Assembly: GCF_003814815.1 (NCBI RefSeq)
Contig: NZ_RKQQ01000003.1
Location: forward strand, 1 to 64,000
Source: Salisediminibacterium halotolerans
GTDB taxonomy: Bacteria; Bacillota; Bacilli; Bacillales; Salisediminibacteriaceae
Length of the DNA stretch: 64,000 nt
Direction of reading: 5' to 3'
A model generated the notes under the pieces. It was not told the DNA's origin. It did not search any database and saw only the letters and a program-made list of their open reading frames with translations. Positions 53,320 through 62,762 of this stretch are shown in pieces; the first letter of the stretch is position 1; each line of letters opens with the position of its first letter. The position numbers were made by a program, and so were the translations under genes.

Positions 53320-55128
53320 ATGACGAATGCAGCACTGCCGAAACGAGAAGAGGTTCCGAAAGAAAGAACGTGGGATTTAGAAGATATTTTTGCGACAGAT
53401 GAAGAATGGGAAGCGTTGTTTGCGGAAGTTCAGTCGATGCTCCCGGAGCTCGAACGTTTTCGGGGGACATTACATAAATCAGGGGAACAGATGGCCGATG
53501 CGTTAATTTATGAAGACCGGATTGCTGAAAAATTAGGCAAGCTCTTTGTTTATGCTCGAATGAGAAATGATCAAGACACAGCTGATTCTTATTATCAAGG
53601 TTTGCATGATCGCGCCGGAATGCTTGTTACAAATGCGAATCAGGCATCGTCATTTATAACCCCGGAGATCTTGGCGATTGATGAAAGAACCGTTCAAGCG
53701 TTTGTTCAGGAAACTCCGGCGCTGCATGTTTACAAACACGCTTTAGAAAAGTTAAACAAACAGCGGCCGCATGTTTTGTCCGAACAGGAAGAATCAATCA
53801 TGGCGCAAGCAGGTGAAGTAACAGCTGCATCTGCGAATACGTTCGGTATGCTGAATAATGCTGATTTAAAATTTCCGCAAATTAAGGATGAAGAAGGGGA
53901 GTATCAAGAAGTTTCCCACGGAAGGTTTTTGCGGTTTATGCAGAGCGATCATCGTCAAGTACGAAAAGATGCGTTTCAAAGTCTGTATTCGACATATGAA
54001 AAATACCGCAATACATTTGCCAGCACGTTAAGCGGGCAAGTGAAAAAGAATATTTTTCAAGCGAATGTTCGCGGCTATAAAAATGCACGAGAGGCAGCAC
54101 TAAGTAAAAATCATATTCCTGAAACTGTCTATGATCAATTGATTGAAACAGTGAATAATAATTTACATCTCCTCCACCGTTATGTCGACATTCGAAAACG
54201 GGCGCTTGAGCTCGACGAATTGCATATGTACGATTTGTACACGCCGATTGTCAAAGATGTGAATATAAAAGTAAGTTACGAAGAGGCGCAAGAAGAGATT
54301 TTAAAAGGATTGACACCTTTAGGTGAAGAATACACGTCGATTGTTCAAGAAGGTTTTAATCACCGGTGGGTCGATGTAGATGAAAACGAAGGAAAACGAA
54401 GCGGCGCATATTCCTCTGGCACTTACGGAACAAAGCCGTATATTCTTATGAACTGGCAAGATGATGTGCAAAATATGTTTACACTCGCACATGAATTCGG
54501 ACATTCTGTGCACAGTTATTATACCCGAAAGCACCAGCCATTTCCGTATGCAAACTATTCGATCTTCGTCGCAGAAGTCGCTTCAACTACGAATGAAGCA
54601 TTGTTGAACCGTTATATGTATGAGAAGGAAACTGATAGACAACGCCGTCTTTATTTGCTGAATCAATTTCTTGAAGGATTTCGCGGCACCGTGTTTCGTC
54701 AAACAATGTTTGCTGAGTTTGAGAAGCGTATTCATGATATGGCTGAAAACGGCGAACCGTTGACGGCAGATAATTTGAGCAGCGAATACCGCTTGCTTAA
54801 TGAAAAATATTTCGGTGATCAGCTCGTCATCGATGATGAAATTATGATGGAATGGGCGAGAATTCCGCATTTCTATATGAATTTTTACGTTTATCAGTAT
54901 GCCACCGGCTATAGCGCGGCAGCAGCGCTGGCAGAACAGATTCTCGGCGAAGGAGAGCCGGCTGTAAACAGATTTACAGACTTTTTAAAAGCGGGGAGCT
55001 CAGATTATCCGATTGAAGTATTGAAAAAGGCAGGGGTAGATATGACTTCTCCTGATCCGGTCAATAAAGCTCTCAATGTTTTTGAAAAAACATTAGACGA
55101 GCTCGAACAGTTAATGTTTGCGAAGTAA
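53320..55128 (+). CDS. pepF: Oligoendopeptidase F
   Basis: 602-residue M3-family zinc peptidase. HEFGH at about 391 (AHEFGHSVHS) is the HExxH zinc site, with a distal Glu in the VAEVASTTNEALL helix. Degrades oligopeptides in the cytoplasm. ATG at 53320 has GCGGAGG upstream. Directly followed by a terminator and the RoxS-like RNA. Confidence 0.96.
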   Translation: MTNAALPKREEVPKERTWDLEDIFATDEEWEALFAEVQSMLPELERFRGTLHKSGEQMADALIYEDRIAEKLGKLFVYARMRNDQDTADSYYQGLHDRAGMLVTNANQASSFITPEILAIDERTVQAFVQETPALHVYKHALEKLNKQRPHVLSEQEESIMAQAGEVTAASANTFGMLNNADLKFPQIKDEEGEYQEVSHGRFLRFMQSDHRQVRKDAFQSLYSTYEKYRNTFASTLSGQVKKNIFQANVRGYKNAREAALSKNHIPETVYDQLIETVNNNLHLLHRYVDIRKRALELDELHMYDLYTPIVKDVNIKVSYEEAQEEILKGLTPLGEEYTSIVQEGFNHRWVDVDENEGKRSGAYSSGTYGTKPYILMNWQDDVQNMFTLAHEFGHSVHSYYTRKHQPFPYANYSIFVAEVASTTNEALLNRYMYEKETDRQRRLYLLNQFLEGFRGTVFRQTMFAEFEKRIHDMAENGEPLTADNLSSEYRLLNEKYFGDQLVIDDEIMMEWARIPHFYMNFYVYQYATGYSAAAALAEQILGEGEPAVNRFTDFLKAGSSDYPIEVLKKAGVDMTSPDPVNKALNVFEKTLDELEQLMFAK

Positions 55129-55238
55129 AGACAGTGTTTTTGGGAGTGAATACCCCGAAGGCCGTGAAAATCTGAATGAAGAGCTGAAGAAAGTCAAATA
55201 CAGATAAAATCATGACAGGGGAAAAGTATCACTGTTAT

Positions 55239-55271
55239 AAAAGCCGGATGAGCGTGCTCGTCCGGCTTTAT
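55239..55271 (+). terminator. Terminator of pepF
   Basis: AAAGCCGGA / TCCGGCTTT stem with T-rich following bases. Confidence 0.75.
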
Positions 55272-55314
55272 CTCAAGAAAGCGCTGTATCATCAGCGCAA
55301 ATATTTTGACACAT

Positions 55315-55366
55315 TTGTGAACTGTTTCACTAATTGTTGCGCGAAGGGGGGCAGAGTTGTTATTAT
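55315..55366 (+). promoter_or_regulatory. Promoter of the RoxS-like RNA with Rex/Fnr-like palindrome
   Basis: TTGTGAACTGTTTCACTA (55315-55332) matches the Rex consensus TTGTGAAN4TTCACAA with one mismatch, and also approximates TGTGA-N6-TCACA. A -35 TTGCGC (55337-55342) and -10 TATTAT (55361-55366) are 18 bp apart. Confidence 0.65.
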
Positions 55367-55372
55367 TAAATT

Positions 55373-55498
55373 GTGAAAGGGATCACATAACTCCCCTTGT
55401 ATATGTGTGACGTCTTTACCCCTTGACGGACACCTCCTTTCAAGACAAAAGACAATATTCCGAACACAAAAAACCAGGCCGACCCCGCCTGGTTTTTT
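55373..55498 (+). ncRNA. roxS: RoxS/RsaE-like small RNA
   Basis: About 126 nt from the predicted start to the T-run. The 5' part GUGAAAGGGAUCACAUAAC is the RsaE/RoxS 5' region (shared AUCACAUAAC), and three C-rich single-stranded blocks follow (CUCCCCUUG, UACCCCUUGAC, CACCUCCUUUC), the seed type that pairs with Shine-Dalgarno sequences. It ends in a perfect terminator. Its position between pepF and yjbH is that of RoxS/RsaE in Bacillales. Expected to repress translation of central-metabolism mRNAs during redox change. The identity is from motif memory and synteny, not alignment. Confidence 0.8.
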
Positions 55499-55503
55499 GT
55501 GTT
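55468..55503. terminator. Shared terminator of the RoxS-like RNA and yjbH
   Basis: AAAAACCAGGC / GCCTGGTTTTTT with loop CGACCCC. Bidirectional: it also ends the minus-strand yjbI-yjbH operon. Confidence 0.9.
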
Positions 55504-55521
55504 GTTAATCTATTAAATTAG

Positions 55522-56448
55522 TTAATAACACGGTGCTAATGTTCGCCAAACCGATCCGTGCTTTGTTTTTGTTTCATCTACTAAGCAACGGAGCTGTAAT
55601 TTTTTTAATTCATGCCGAACATCTTCAATCGATAAATCGTAAATAATGGCGAGTTCTTTTTCCGCAACGACGGAATAAAAAGACACAAACTGTTCGATTG
55701 AAATCAGCGGGCATTTTTCTAAAGGTTTCCCGAGCAAATCTTCAAGAATATCAACATAAATTGAATACGAATAATTTCCTTTGATTTTTATTCCGGGCTC
55801 ATTAGGATCTTCTCCTAAAATCACCATCGAAGGGACAGTGTCGATATTCATATCATTTGTTGTTTGCATATCAGACTCTAAAGCTTTCTTTGGTTCCTCA
55901 GAAGCTAAATCAGCTTCAAAAGCTTCAATATCCATACCGTCAATATGACGGGCACAATCAATTAAAACGTTTTTATCTGCAATATTTTTCTTTTTCAAAA
56001 ATAACGCTTCACGGATCCGCCGGGAATATTTAGAACCGATTGATTTACCTTGCATTTCGGCTGCTTTGATCGCCATTGCTGCTGTGTAAGGTGTCGTTAA
56101 AGGGTTCTCATACCACACATCGCCTTCACACGGAATACCGGTCCGGCAAGCTGTTTCATGGTAGGAATTCGCCATGTCTTGAACACGGTTTTGTAACTTC
56201 TTTCCTGATTGAGAGGAGGACTTATCCGGTGATATACCGATAAAGGTTTTGAGCCTTAAATAATGGCCGTATTCCATTTGCAATTTTTTTATAATCGGAT
56301 CGATCACCCAGCATTCCGGGCATAAGGGATCGATAAATAAATAAATTTCAACCGGTCTTTCTTCAGTAGTATAAAATGACGACGGATCAGTCGGACAATA
56401 AGCACCTTGACTGTCGTCACATACGTACATGTACCTGTTATTCGCCAT
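55522..56448 (-). CDS. yjbH: ClpXP adaptor YjbH (Spx degradation)
   Basis: 308 residues, DsbA/thioredoxin-like fold. Cys43 and Cys46 (PLCPEC) form the usual CxxC, and a further N-terminal Cys/Asp-rich segment precedes. YjbH binds Spx and speeds its proteolysis by ClpXP; it is inactivated by zinc release or aggregation under stress. Start ATG 56448 after GGGGGAAG. It lies 16 bp downstream of the truncated haemoglobin gene, as in B. subtilis. Confidence 0.92.
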   Translation of the reverse strand: MANNRYMYVCDDSQGAYCPTDPSSFYTTEERPVEIYLFIDPLCPECWVIDPIIKKLQMEYGHYLRLKTFIGISPDKSSSQSGKKLQNRVQDMANSYHETACRTGIPCEGDVWYENPLTTPYTAAMAIKAAEMQGKSIGSKYSRRIREALFLKKKNIADKNVLIDCARHIDGMDIEAFEADLASEEPKKALESDMQTTNDMNIDTVPSMVILGEDPNEPGIKIKGNYSYSIYVDILEDLLGKPLEKCPLISIEQFVSFYSVVAEKELAIIYDLSIEDVRHELKKLQLRCLVDETKTKHGSVWRTLAPCY

Positions 56449-56464
56449 CGGATCTTCCCCCAAT

Positions 56465-56863
56465 TCAGCGTCGTATAGTCTCATCATCTGTACTGTTGAT
56501 CATATGTTTGGCTGTGTGGGAAAGTCGATCAAACATTGCCTCGCGGACATTTTTTTCAATGCCGGTGTCAACAAGTGCAGCAGCCATACAAGCCAGCCAG
56601 GCTTGAGCTTTCGTTTCGGTGATTTTAAAGGGCATGTGTCTCGCCCGGAGCATAGGGTGTCCGTGTTCTTCAGTATAAAGCGGCTGGCCGCCAAAAAATT
56701 GTGTTAAAAATTGTTTTTGTTTCCTTCTTGTTTCTGTTAAATCATCCGGAAATAATTCAGTTAATTCATCATCAGCACTGACGCGGTCATAAAACTGGTC
56801 AACGAGTTTGTGAAGGTTTTCTTCTCCGAGATGATCGAAAATTGTTACAGGTTGATTCGTCAT
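56465..56863 (-). CDS. yjbI: Group II truncated haemoglobin
   Basis: 132 residues. Proximal His in the HGHPMLRARHMPF region, with the Trp of group II trHbs (AQAWLACM, the G8 tryptophan) and FF/Tyr distal elements in HKLVDQFYDRV. Proposed roles are O2/NO chemistry or protection of YjbH. ATG 56863 follows AGAGGAG; the longer frame is not supported. First gene of the yjbI-yjbH operon. Confidence 0.93.
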   Translation of the reverse strand: MTNQPVTIFDHLGEENLHKLVDQFYDRVSADDELTELFPDDLTETRRKQKQFLTQFFGGQPLYTEEHGHPMLRARHMPFKITETKAQAWLACMAAALVDTGIEKNVREAMFDRLSHTAKHMINSTDDETIRR

Positions 56864-56965
56864 GTTGAGCTCCTCTTTAGTTAATGTACCGTCATTGTAG
56901 CAAGGAGGGGTATAGATGACAACAAATCCGAACTGACGCTCCATGGAAAAAAAGAGATTATAAAG

Positions 56966-56991
56966 AAACAACCGTTAAGAAACGGTTGTTT
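56966..56991 (-). terminator. Terminator of yjbJ
   Basis: AAACAACCGTT / AACGGTTGTTT, 54 bp after the yjbJ stop; on the minus strand it is followed by CTTTATAAT. Confidence 0.7.
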
Positions 56992-57045
56992 TTGTATGCA
57001 GACTGACTGCTTCGATATGCAAGGTGTTAACATCCCAGGTCCAAA

Positions 57046-57744
57046 TCAGGCGTTACGCCTGGCATTGGCGGTATCGATAACACGGGGGACATAAGCTTCA
57101 GTTTCTGCGAACGGCGGGACACCATTGTACTTATCAACATTGGCTGGTCCGGCATTATAAGCAGCCACAGCAAGTTTTTCATTACCGTCAAACCGTTCGA
57201 GCATGTTTTTTAAATACCGTGTGCCGCCGTCGATATTTTCGGCAGGATTGAAGCTGTCGGAAACACCGAGGCCTTCAGCCGTTGCCGGCATCAATTGCAT
57301 CAATCCTTCTGCTCCGGCATGGCTCGTGACATCGGTTTGAAAACCCGATTCGTGTTCGATCACACTGTAAATCAAAGATTCATCGACTTGATATTTTGCA
57401 GCAGCCTCTTCGATTAAAGAAGTGAATTCATGATCTTTAACCTCGCTGTTAATAGCGGGCTGAGAGGGGGCCGTTATTTTCGTTTCGGCTGATTGGAGGT
57501 CAGTCAGATCCGGGAGCATAAAAGACGATCGTCCCGCGCTGAGAACAGGCGTATGCTGTAATTGATTGATCAACATTTGATTGCGGTTTTGCAGGATATT
57601 CATTTCTTGCTGCAAAAAGTCGTTAAAGAAAGAAGTATGCTGACCGGACATTGCGTTAAGTCCTGATTCGTTCGATGCAAAACCGCTCTGAAATGGAGCT
57701 GAAGCTGCACCGGATGCGGTCGGATTCATGAAGAACTGGTTCAT
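57046..57744 (-). CDS. yjbJ: Lytic transglycosylase YjbJ
   Basis: 232 residues. C-terminal SLT domain (about 115-225) with catalytic Glu in VIEHESGF, then the family blocks AEGLMQLMPATAEGLG and AVAAYNAGPANV. The N-terminal 100 residues are low-complexity and have no signal peptide, so export is uncertain. It cleaves peptidoglycan glycan strands. RBS AAAGGAG. Same position as in B. subtilis. Confidence 0.93.
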   Translation of the reverse strand: MNQFFMNPTASGAASAPFQSGFASNESGLNAMSGQHTSFFNDFLQQEMNILQNRNQMLINQLQHTPVLSAGRSSFMLPDLTDLQSAETKITAPSQPAINSEVKDHEFTSLIEEAAAKYQVDESLIYSVIEHESGFQTDVTSHAGAEGLMQLMPATAEGLGVSDSFNPAENIDGGTRYLKNMLERFDGNEKLAVAAYNAGPANVDKYNGVPPFAETEAYVPRVIDTANARRNA

Positions 57745-57760
57745 GCGATATCTCCTTTAC

Positions 57761-58357
57761 TTATTTGCTTTGATCATCGCGGTCTGTTTTCGCCTGATAG
57801 AAACGCTCGATCTTGTTGCGCGGCGAGTTTCTTACCAGCTGCCAATCTTGGAGCAAGCGTTCAAATGCTTTTTTTCCTTCTGTTTCATCACTGCATTCAA
57901 ATTCTAATTCATAATCAGTGAAATCAAAATAATTGCTCTTGTCAAGAACTAACAGACCATCATCGAGTTTGGCTTCACTCCGCGCGGTTTTCAAATACCC
58001 GAGGTATTGCACATCCGGCTGTGGGGATCCGGTGAGATCCGCAATGCGATGCGCAACATCGCCGTCGGGAACAGTGCCTGAGTTTTTCATCTGCATGAAC
58101 TCTTCTTCAGTTAATTCTTGATGGGTTTCCAGCAAACCTTTTTCATGAGGCTCTTTTAATGTTAGAATACAGCGGCTGTTCTTATTCCGAACGCGCAAAG
58201 CGGCTCCAGCTGAGCGGAGTCCGAATACCGCAGTGTCAAAATAATGGTTCGTCTGTTCTGCGATCGGTGTTCGCATATGCTGGAAATAGTCAAGCATGTT
58301 ATCATAAGTGTTTTCGTCGATCAGCTGTTTAAATTCGATTTCAATTTCTTGGTTCAT
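57761..58357 (-). CDS. yjbK: CYTH domain triphosphatase YjbK
   Basis: 198 residues. The CYTH signature EIEIEFK (ExExK) at the N terminus, then ALRVRNKNSRCILTLKEP and YELEFECSDETE, which form the tunnel of acidic/basic residues that binds metal and triphosphate. Expected to hydrolyse inorganic triphosphate or thiamine triphosphate. ATG at 58357 is preceded by AGGTGA. Divergent from the relQ gene, the classic yjbK/yjbM arrangement. Confidence 0.92.
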   Translation of the reverse strand: MNQEIEIEFKQLIDENTYDNMLDYFQHMRTPIAEQTNHYFDTAVFGLRSAGAALRVRNKNSRCILTLKEPHEKGLLETHQELTEEEFMQMKNSGTVPDGDVAHRIADLTGSPQPDVQYLGYLKTARSEAKLDDGLLVLDKSNYFDFTDYELEFECSDETEGKKAFERLLQDWQLVRNSPRNKIERFYQAKTDRDDQSK

Positions 58358-58444
58358 AACGGAGTCACCTGCTGTTAATATAGTCGAATATATTATTCCA
58401 TATTCATGGGAGGAACGCAAACTGCTTAAAAATGCCAAGAGCCG

Positions 58445-58472
58445 GTGACGCAAAGAGATAATATGATAAAAT
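58445..58472 (+). promoter_or_regulatory. Possible promoter of the relQ operon
   Basis: GTGACG (58445-58450) and TAAAAT (58467-58472) are 16 bp apart, about 35 bp before the start. Tentative. Confidence 0.4.
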
Positions 58473-58508
58473 ATACATAGAAAAGTGTTGTGAGGGTGGT
58501 GATCGCAG

Positions 58509-59153
58509 ATGATTGACTGGGATGTTATGCTGACGCCTTATAAACAGGCGGTTGAGGAACTGAAAATAAAAATGAAAGGTATTCGAGATCAATATCAGTT
58601 AACGTCGAAACACACGCCGATTGAATTTGTTACAGGCCGAGTAAAACCGGTATCAAGCATTCTCGAAAAAGCGAAAAGAAAAAATATTCCTCTGGATCAA
58701 CTCGAAGACGAAATGCAGGATCTTGCTGGTGTGAGGATTATGTGCCAATTTGTCGGCGATATTGATACAGTCGTGGAATTAGTTAAAGCGCGAACAGATT
58801 TTGAAATAGCGGAAGAGAGAGATTATATAAAAAATAAAAAGCGCAGCGGCTACCGCTCATATCATATGATTTTGCGTTATCCGGTCCAGACGATCGACGG
58901 GGAAAAACCGATCTTAATCGAGTTGCAAATTCGAACGCTGGCGATGAATTTTTGGGCGACGATTGAACATTCGCTGCAATATAAATATTCCGGTGAAATC
59001 CCGGAAGAAATCGAGGAAAGACTGCAAAAGGCAGCCGAAGCAGCCTATTTGCTTGATGAGGAGATGTCAAAAATCCGCGGTGAAGTACAGGAAGCGCAGC
59101 AGATCATATCTGAAAAACAGGAGACGCTTCGAAAGAACTCCCCGCCGCGATGA
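58509..59153 (+). CDS. relQ: Small alarmone synthetase (RelQ/YjbM)
   Basis: 214 residues. Synthetase-only RelA/SpoT fold: [24 protein letters not shown], the G-loop [14 protein letters not shown], and [22 protein letters not shown]. Makes (p)ppGpp from GTP/GDP plus ATP; it lacks the hydrolase and TGS domains. First gene of the operon with nadK and yjbO, as in B. subtilis. Confidence 0.95.
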   Translation: MIDWDVMLTPYKQAVEELKIKMKGIRDQYQLTSKHTPIEFVTGRVKPVSSILEKAKRKNIPLDQLEDEMQDLAGVRIMCQFVGDIDTVVELVKARTDFEIAEERDYIKNKKRSGYRSYHMILRYPVQTIDGEKPILIELQIRTLAMNFWATIEHSLQYKYSGEIPEEIEERLQKAAEAAYLLDEEMSKIRGEVQEAQQIISEKQETLRKNSPPR

Positions 59154-59178
59154 GAATGGCAGAAAGGAAGTTGGTCAG

Positions 59179-59973
59179 ATGAAGTTTTTTGTGAAGTCTC
59201 GCGGAGATGATGATTCTAATTTATTAACAGAGAAAATCAGGCATTATTTGTTAGAGTTTGCGATGGAAGAGAGTAAAGAGTCACCCGAGATTGTGATATC
59301 AGTCGGCGGGGACGGCACGCTGCTTGAGGCGTTTCACCAATATACAGACCGTCTTGATGAAATTGCCTTTGTCGGTGTTCATACCGGTCATTTAGGGTTT
59401 TATGCAGACTGGCAGCCGGACGAAGTCGAAAAGCTGGTCATTCACATTGCTAAAACGCCGTTTAAAGTTGTTGAGTACCCGCTTCTCGAGGTCACGATCC
59501 GTCATCAAGGAGAGCGTTTATCAGATCGTTATCTTGCTTTAAATGAGTGTACCGTGAAAAGTATGGAAGGCTCTGTTGTGATGGACATTGAGATTAAAGG
59601 AGATGCTTTTGAAACGTTTAGGGGAGACGGGCTTTGTATTTCCACTCCTTCCGGAAGCACGGCTTATAATAAAGCTTTGGGAGGAGCGATTTTGCATCCG
59701 TCGCTTTCTTCAATTCAGCTTGCCGAGATGGCATCGATCAATAATCGGGTTTACCGGACAATCGGATCACCGCTTGTTTTGCCTCAGCACCATACATGTT
59801 TTATGAAGCCGAAGTATGCCGATCAGTTCCGGGTTACTGTAGACCATTACAATTTGTATGAAGATAATATTCAATCGATTCAGTGCAGAGTAGCTGATGA
59901 GCGAGTGCGCTTTGCCCGTTTTCGTCCGTTTCCTTTTTGGAAACGTGTTAAGGAGTCGTTTATTGCAGAATGA
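59179..59973 (+). CDS. nadK: NAD kinase
   Basis: 264 residues. GGDG at 43-46 ([13 protein letters not shown]) is the NAD kinase signature; [16 protein letters not shown] and [15 protein letters not shown] build the NAD and ATP sites. Makes NADP. ATG at 59179 has AAAGGAAG; the longer upstream reading frame overlaps relQ and is not supported. Overlaps yjbO start by ATGA. Confidence 0.96.
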   Translation: MKFFVKSRGDDDSNLLTEKIRHYLLEFAMEESKESPEIVISVGGDGTLLEAFHQYTDRLDEIAFVGVHTGHLGFYADWQPDEVEKLVIHIAKTPFKVVEYPLLEVTIRHQGERLSDRYLALNECTVKSMEGSVVMDIEIKGDAFETFRGDGLCISTPSGSTAYNKALGGAILHPSLSSIQLAEMASINNRVYRTIGSPLVLPQHHTCFMKPKYADQFRVTVDHYNLYEDNIQSIQCRVADERVRFARFRPFPFWKRVKESFIAE

Positions 59974-60890
59974 GACATCATGAAATTTCGATGGAATGGA
60001 CGGTGTCTCAAGAAGACAACGGCTTGAATTTACGGTCGTATTTGTTAATGAAGAAAGATATTTCACGCCGGCTGTTGACGGATATAAAATTTGCCGGAGG
60101 TTCATTGCTTGTAAATAATAAACAGAGCACTGTCCGGTCCAATTTAGTTGCCGGCGATCGGGTGAAAGTGATCTTTCCGCCTGAACCTGTCAGTGAATTT
60201 ATTCCTCAGTCATCTGTTGATTTATCGATCGTTTATGAAGATAAGCATTTGCTTGTGATTGATAAACCATCGGGCATTTCAACGATCCCGTCGAGAGACA
60301 GGCAAGCTGATTCCGTTGCCGGAGCTGTCCTTGCCTACTACAGCCGGACCGCCTGGCCGGCTACGTTTCATGCGGTTAACCGCCTCGATAAAGAAACCTC
60401 GGGATTAATGATTGTCGCTAAACACCGTTATGCTCATGATCAGTTCGCGAAGAAACAACGGATGCAGGAAGTGAAAAGACAGTACACGGCGCTTGTGCAC
60501 GGGGAAATCTGCTGGTTCAACGGGATGATTCATGCGCCGATTGCGCGGAAAGACTCAAGTATTATCGAAAGAAAAGTCGATGAAAGCGGGAAGGAAGCTC
60601 ATACAGCTTTTGCAACTGCAGCGGTAATGAATGAAGCTTCGCTAGTAAATGTGTCTTTATTCACTGGACGAACCCATCAAATACGCGTACATTTTGCCTG
60701 GCTCGGTTACCCGCTCGTTGGCGACAAGCTGTACGGCGGATCGATTTATCATTCAAACGCTCACTTGCTTCATGCATCGCAAATAGCGTTTATCCACCCG
60801 TTTACAAACGAGATGCATTATTTCACTTCTGCATTGCCCGAGCGTTTTACAACCTGCAGTTTATTCCCGGATCAAACGAACGGTCATTGA
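59970..60890 (+). CDS. yjbO: RluA-family pseudouridine synthase YjbO
   Basis: 306 residues. S4-like N terminus ([22 protein letters not shown]), then the catalytic Asp140 in [12 protein letters not shown] and the [19 protein letters not shown] motif. It isomerises uridine in rRNA or tRNA; target not fixed by sequence. ATG overlaps the nadK stop (ATGA), giving translational coupling. Confidence 0.94.
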   Translation: MRHHEISMEWTVSQEDNGLNLRSYLLMKKDISRRLLTDIKFAGGSLLVNNKQSTVRSNLVAGDRVKVIFPPEPVSEFIPQSSVDLSIVYEDKHLLVIDKPSGISTIPSRDRQADSVAGAVLAYYSRTAWPATFHAVNRLDKETSGLMIVAKHRYAHDQFAKKQRMQEVKRQYTALVHGEICWFNGMIHAPIARKDSSIIERKVDESGKEAHTAFATAAVMNEASLVNVSLFTGRTHQIRVHFAWLGYPLVGDKLYGGSIYHSNAHLLHASQIAFIHPFTNEMHYFTSALPERFTTCSLFPDQTNGH

Positions 60891-60931
60891 CGGTTAAATT
60901 ATTATAAAGTAAAATTATGACCAGCTACTAA
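60887..60931 (+). promoter_or_regulatory. fabI promoter with FapR-like box
   Basis: TTGACG (60887-60892) and TAAAAT (60910-60915) are 17 bp apart. TTATGACCAGCTACTAA (60915-60931) covers the expected start; it matches TTAGTACCTGNTACTAA at 13 or more of 17 positions and shares TTATGACC with the fabH site. Confidence 0.75.
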
Positions 60932-60958
60932 TGCTTGTCGAATAGAGGAGGAACATTT

Positions 60959-61741
60959 ATGCAATTGGATTTATCAAATAAAACTTACGTCGTCATGGGA
61001 GTTGCCAATAAGCGGAGCATTGCTTGGGGAATTGCGGAGACCCTCGATCAAGCGGGCGCCCGTTTGATCTTTACTTACGCCGGGGAACGGTTTGAAAAAA
61101 ATGTTAAAGACCTCGTCAGTGAGCTTCCATCAGCTGACAAACACTTGGTATTGCCTTGCAATGTATCAAGTGATGAAGAAATTGCCGACACGTTTGCGCA
61201 AATCGGCGAAAAAGTCGGTGTGATTCACGGAATTGCCCATTGTATCGCGTTTGCCGAAAAAGCTGAGCTGGAAGGTGAATTTTTAAATGCAACCCGGGAA
61301 GGCTTTTTAAATGCTCAAAACATCAGCGCTTATTCCCTGACAGCCGTCTTAAAAGAAGCACGTCCGCTCATGACCGAGGGCGGATCGGTGATAACACTAA
61401 CGTATCTCGGCGGCGAGAAAGTTGTTAAAAACTACAACACGATGGGCGTCGCCAAAGCAAGTCTTGATGCCAGCGTCCGCTACTTGGCTAATGATTTAGG
61501 GAAAGAAAACATTCGCGTGAATGCTATTTCAGCAGGCCCGATTCGGACACTTTCAGCTAAGGGTGTCGGCGGGTTCAATGATGTGCTCCAGGCAATGGAG
61601 GATCATGCGCCGTTAAAGCGTACGGTAACACAAGAAGAAGTCGGCAAATCGGCGTTCTTTTTACTGAGCGATCTTTCAAGCGGTGTCACTGGAGAAATTT
61701 TGCATGTTGACGGCGGCTACAGCACAATCGGCTTAATGTAA
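60959..61741 (+). CDS. fabI: Enoyl-ACP reductase FabI
   Basis: 260 residues, SDR fold. The active site is Tyr159-x6-Lys166 (YNTMGVAK), with Tyr149 nearby, and the NADH-binding GVANKRSIAWGIA near the N terminus. It performs the last reduction of each fatty acid elongation cycle. ATG at 60959 has GAGGAGG; the longer frame from 60935 is not supported. It ends at a strong terminator. Apparently FapR-regulated. Confidence 0.96.
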   Translation: MQLDLSNKTYVVMGVANKRSIAWGIAETLDQAGARLIFTYAGERFEKNVKDLVSELPSADKHLVLPCNVSSDEEIADTFAQIGEKVGVIHGIAHCIAFAEKAELEGEFLNATREGFLNAQNISAYSLTAVLKEARPLMTEGGSVITLTYLGGEKVVKNYNTMGVAKASLDASVRYLANDLGKENIRVNAISAGPIRTLSAKGVGGFNDVLQAMEDHAPLKRTVTQEEVGKSAFFLLSDLSSGVTGEILHVDGGYSTIGLM

Positions 61742-61755
61742 AAAGTATTTATGAA

Positions 61756-61790
61756 ACACCACCTTAATGCAAGGTGGTGTTTTTTTGTCA
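61756..61790 (+). terminator. Terminator of fabI
   Basis: AACACCACCTT / AAGGTGGTGTT with loop AATGC and seven T. Confidence 0.9.
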
Positions 61791-61839
61791 TGATTAAAAG
61801 GACTGCGGGAAGGGTATAGATGAGTACGAGGTGATGGCT

Positions 61840-62088
61840 ATGGGATATATTCCGCCAGTTACTTATGATCAAAATAATGTTTATGCCGGAAGAGAGCCAA
61901 GTGTTATGCCGTTAATACAAGGACCTTCCGCAGTTGAAAGGATTCAGTTTCACGAAGCGTTAAAAAATCATGAGAAACCAAAGGCTTATTTGCACGCCTC
62001 TTTAAAAAAGAAACAGCAGCTTATGCAAGCAAAACTTATTGAAAATTCACTTACAGACCGCGGAGAAAGATTCGATAAATCCGTTTAA
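61840..62088 (+). CDS. Hypothetical protein
   Basis: 82 residues from the ATG at 61840, 8 bases after GAGG; in-frame GTG 61831 and ATG 61834 are inside the RBS. The N terminus is Pro/Tyr-rich (YIPPVTYDQNNVYAG); the C-terminal half is basic and helical (KNHEKPKAYLHASLKKKQQLMQ). The cotXYZ spore-coat genes found here in B. subtilis are not seen. No family recognised. Confidence 0.6.
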   Translation: MGYIPPVTYDQNNVYAGREPSVMPLIQGPSAVERIQFHEALKNHEKPKAYLHASLKKKQQLMQAKLIENSLTDRGERFDKSV

Positions 62089-62095
62089 CGGATAA

Positions 62096-62123
62096 GTTCC
62101 CTTTCCTTTTCGGGAAAGGGAAC
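62096..62123 (+). terminator. Terminator-like hairpin
   Basis: GTTCCCTTTC / GAAAGGGAAC stem without a T-run after it. Confidence 0.6.
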
Positions 62124-62162
62124 ACCGCTGTTATAAATATTATCTTTCATGGAGGGGTTACA

Positions 62163-62708
62163 ATGTCTTATTATATTGCAGGATTTGCTGGAAGTTTACG
62201 TAAAGGGTCATTTAACAAAAATGTCTTAAACTTTGTTGCTGAGCGTGAGAATGATGTTTACATACATCCGTTTGACGAGCTTCCTTTGTTTAACGCTGAT
62301 TTAGAGTCCGGCGGCGATCCTGTACAAGTGAAACGCTGGAAAGATCAAATCAAGCAGGCAGACGGACTGTTTATTGTAACACCGGAGTATTCGCACGCTA
62401 TGCCCGGGGTGGCAAAAAACGCACTTGATTGGGCGGGAAGCATCGCGAATGAAAACGTGCTTGATAAAAAGCCGGTGATGATTATCGGAGCTTCGCCAAC
62501 CGGAATGGGTACCGGATTTGCTCAGGCACAAATGCGTCAAGTGCTGGCAGCTTGCGGCGCTTATGTAATGCCGCAGCCAGAAGTATTTATCGGCAGAGTG
62601 CATAACATTATGGATGAAAACGGCCGGTTAACCGATCAGGGGACCGTTGACTTTTTAGCGGACGCCATCAATGAATTCCGCAGTTTTATTGCAATGTGCC
62701 AACAGTAA
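62163..62708 (+). CDS. NADPH-dependent FMN reductase
   Basis: 181 residues, flavodoxin-like fold of the YieF/ChrR group. GFAGSLRKGSFNKNVL binds the FMN phosphate, and TPEYSHAMPGVAKNALDW is the family block near the active site. Two-electron reduction of quinones, azo dyes or chromate is expected; the true substrate is unknown. RBS GGAGGGG. Confidence 0.9.
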   Translation: MSYYIAGFAGSLRKGSFNKNVLNFVAERENDVYIHPFDELPLFNADLESGGDPVQVKRWKDQIKQADGLFIVTPEYSHAMPGVAKNALDWAGSIANENVLDKKPVMIIGASPTGMGTGFAQAQMRQVLAACGAYVMPQPEVFIGRVHNIMDENGRLTDQGTVDFLADAINEFRSFIAMCQQ

Positions 62709-62762
62709 ACGAATGCAGAAATTTCGCACTTTAAGCAAACTGCTTGATCCGCTGTTCACATT

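Noticed and set aside
55129-55205. Open frame after pepF reading GSEYPEGRENLNEELKKVKY
   Set aside because: Coding-like but it has no start codon with an RBS after the pepF stop and overlaps pepF in another frame; possibly a gene remnant.
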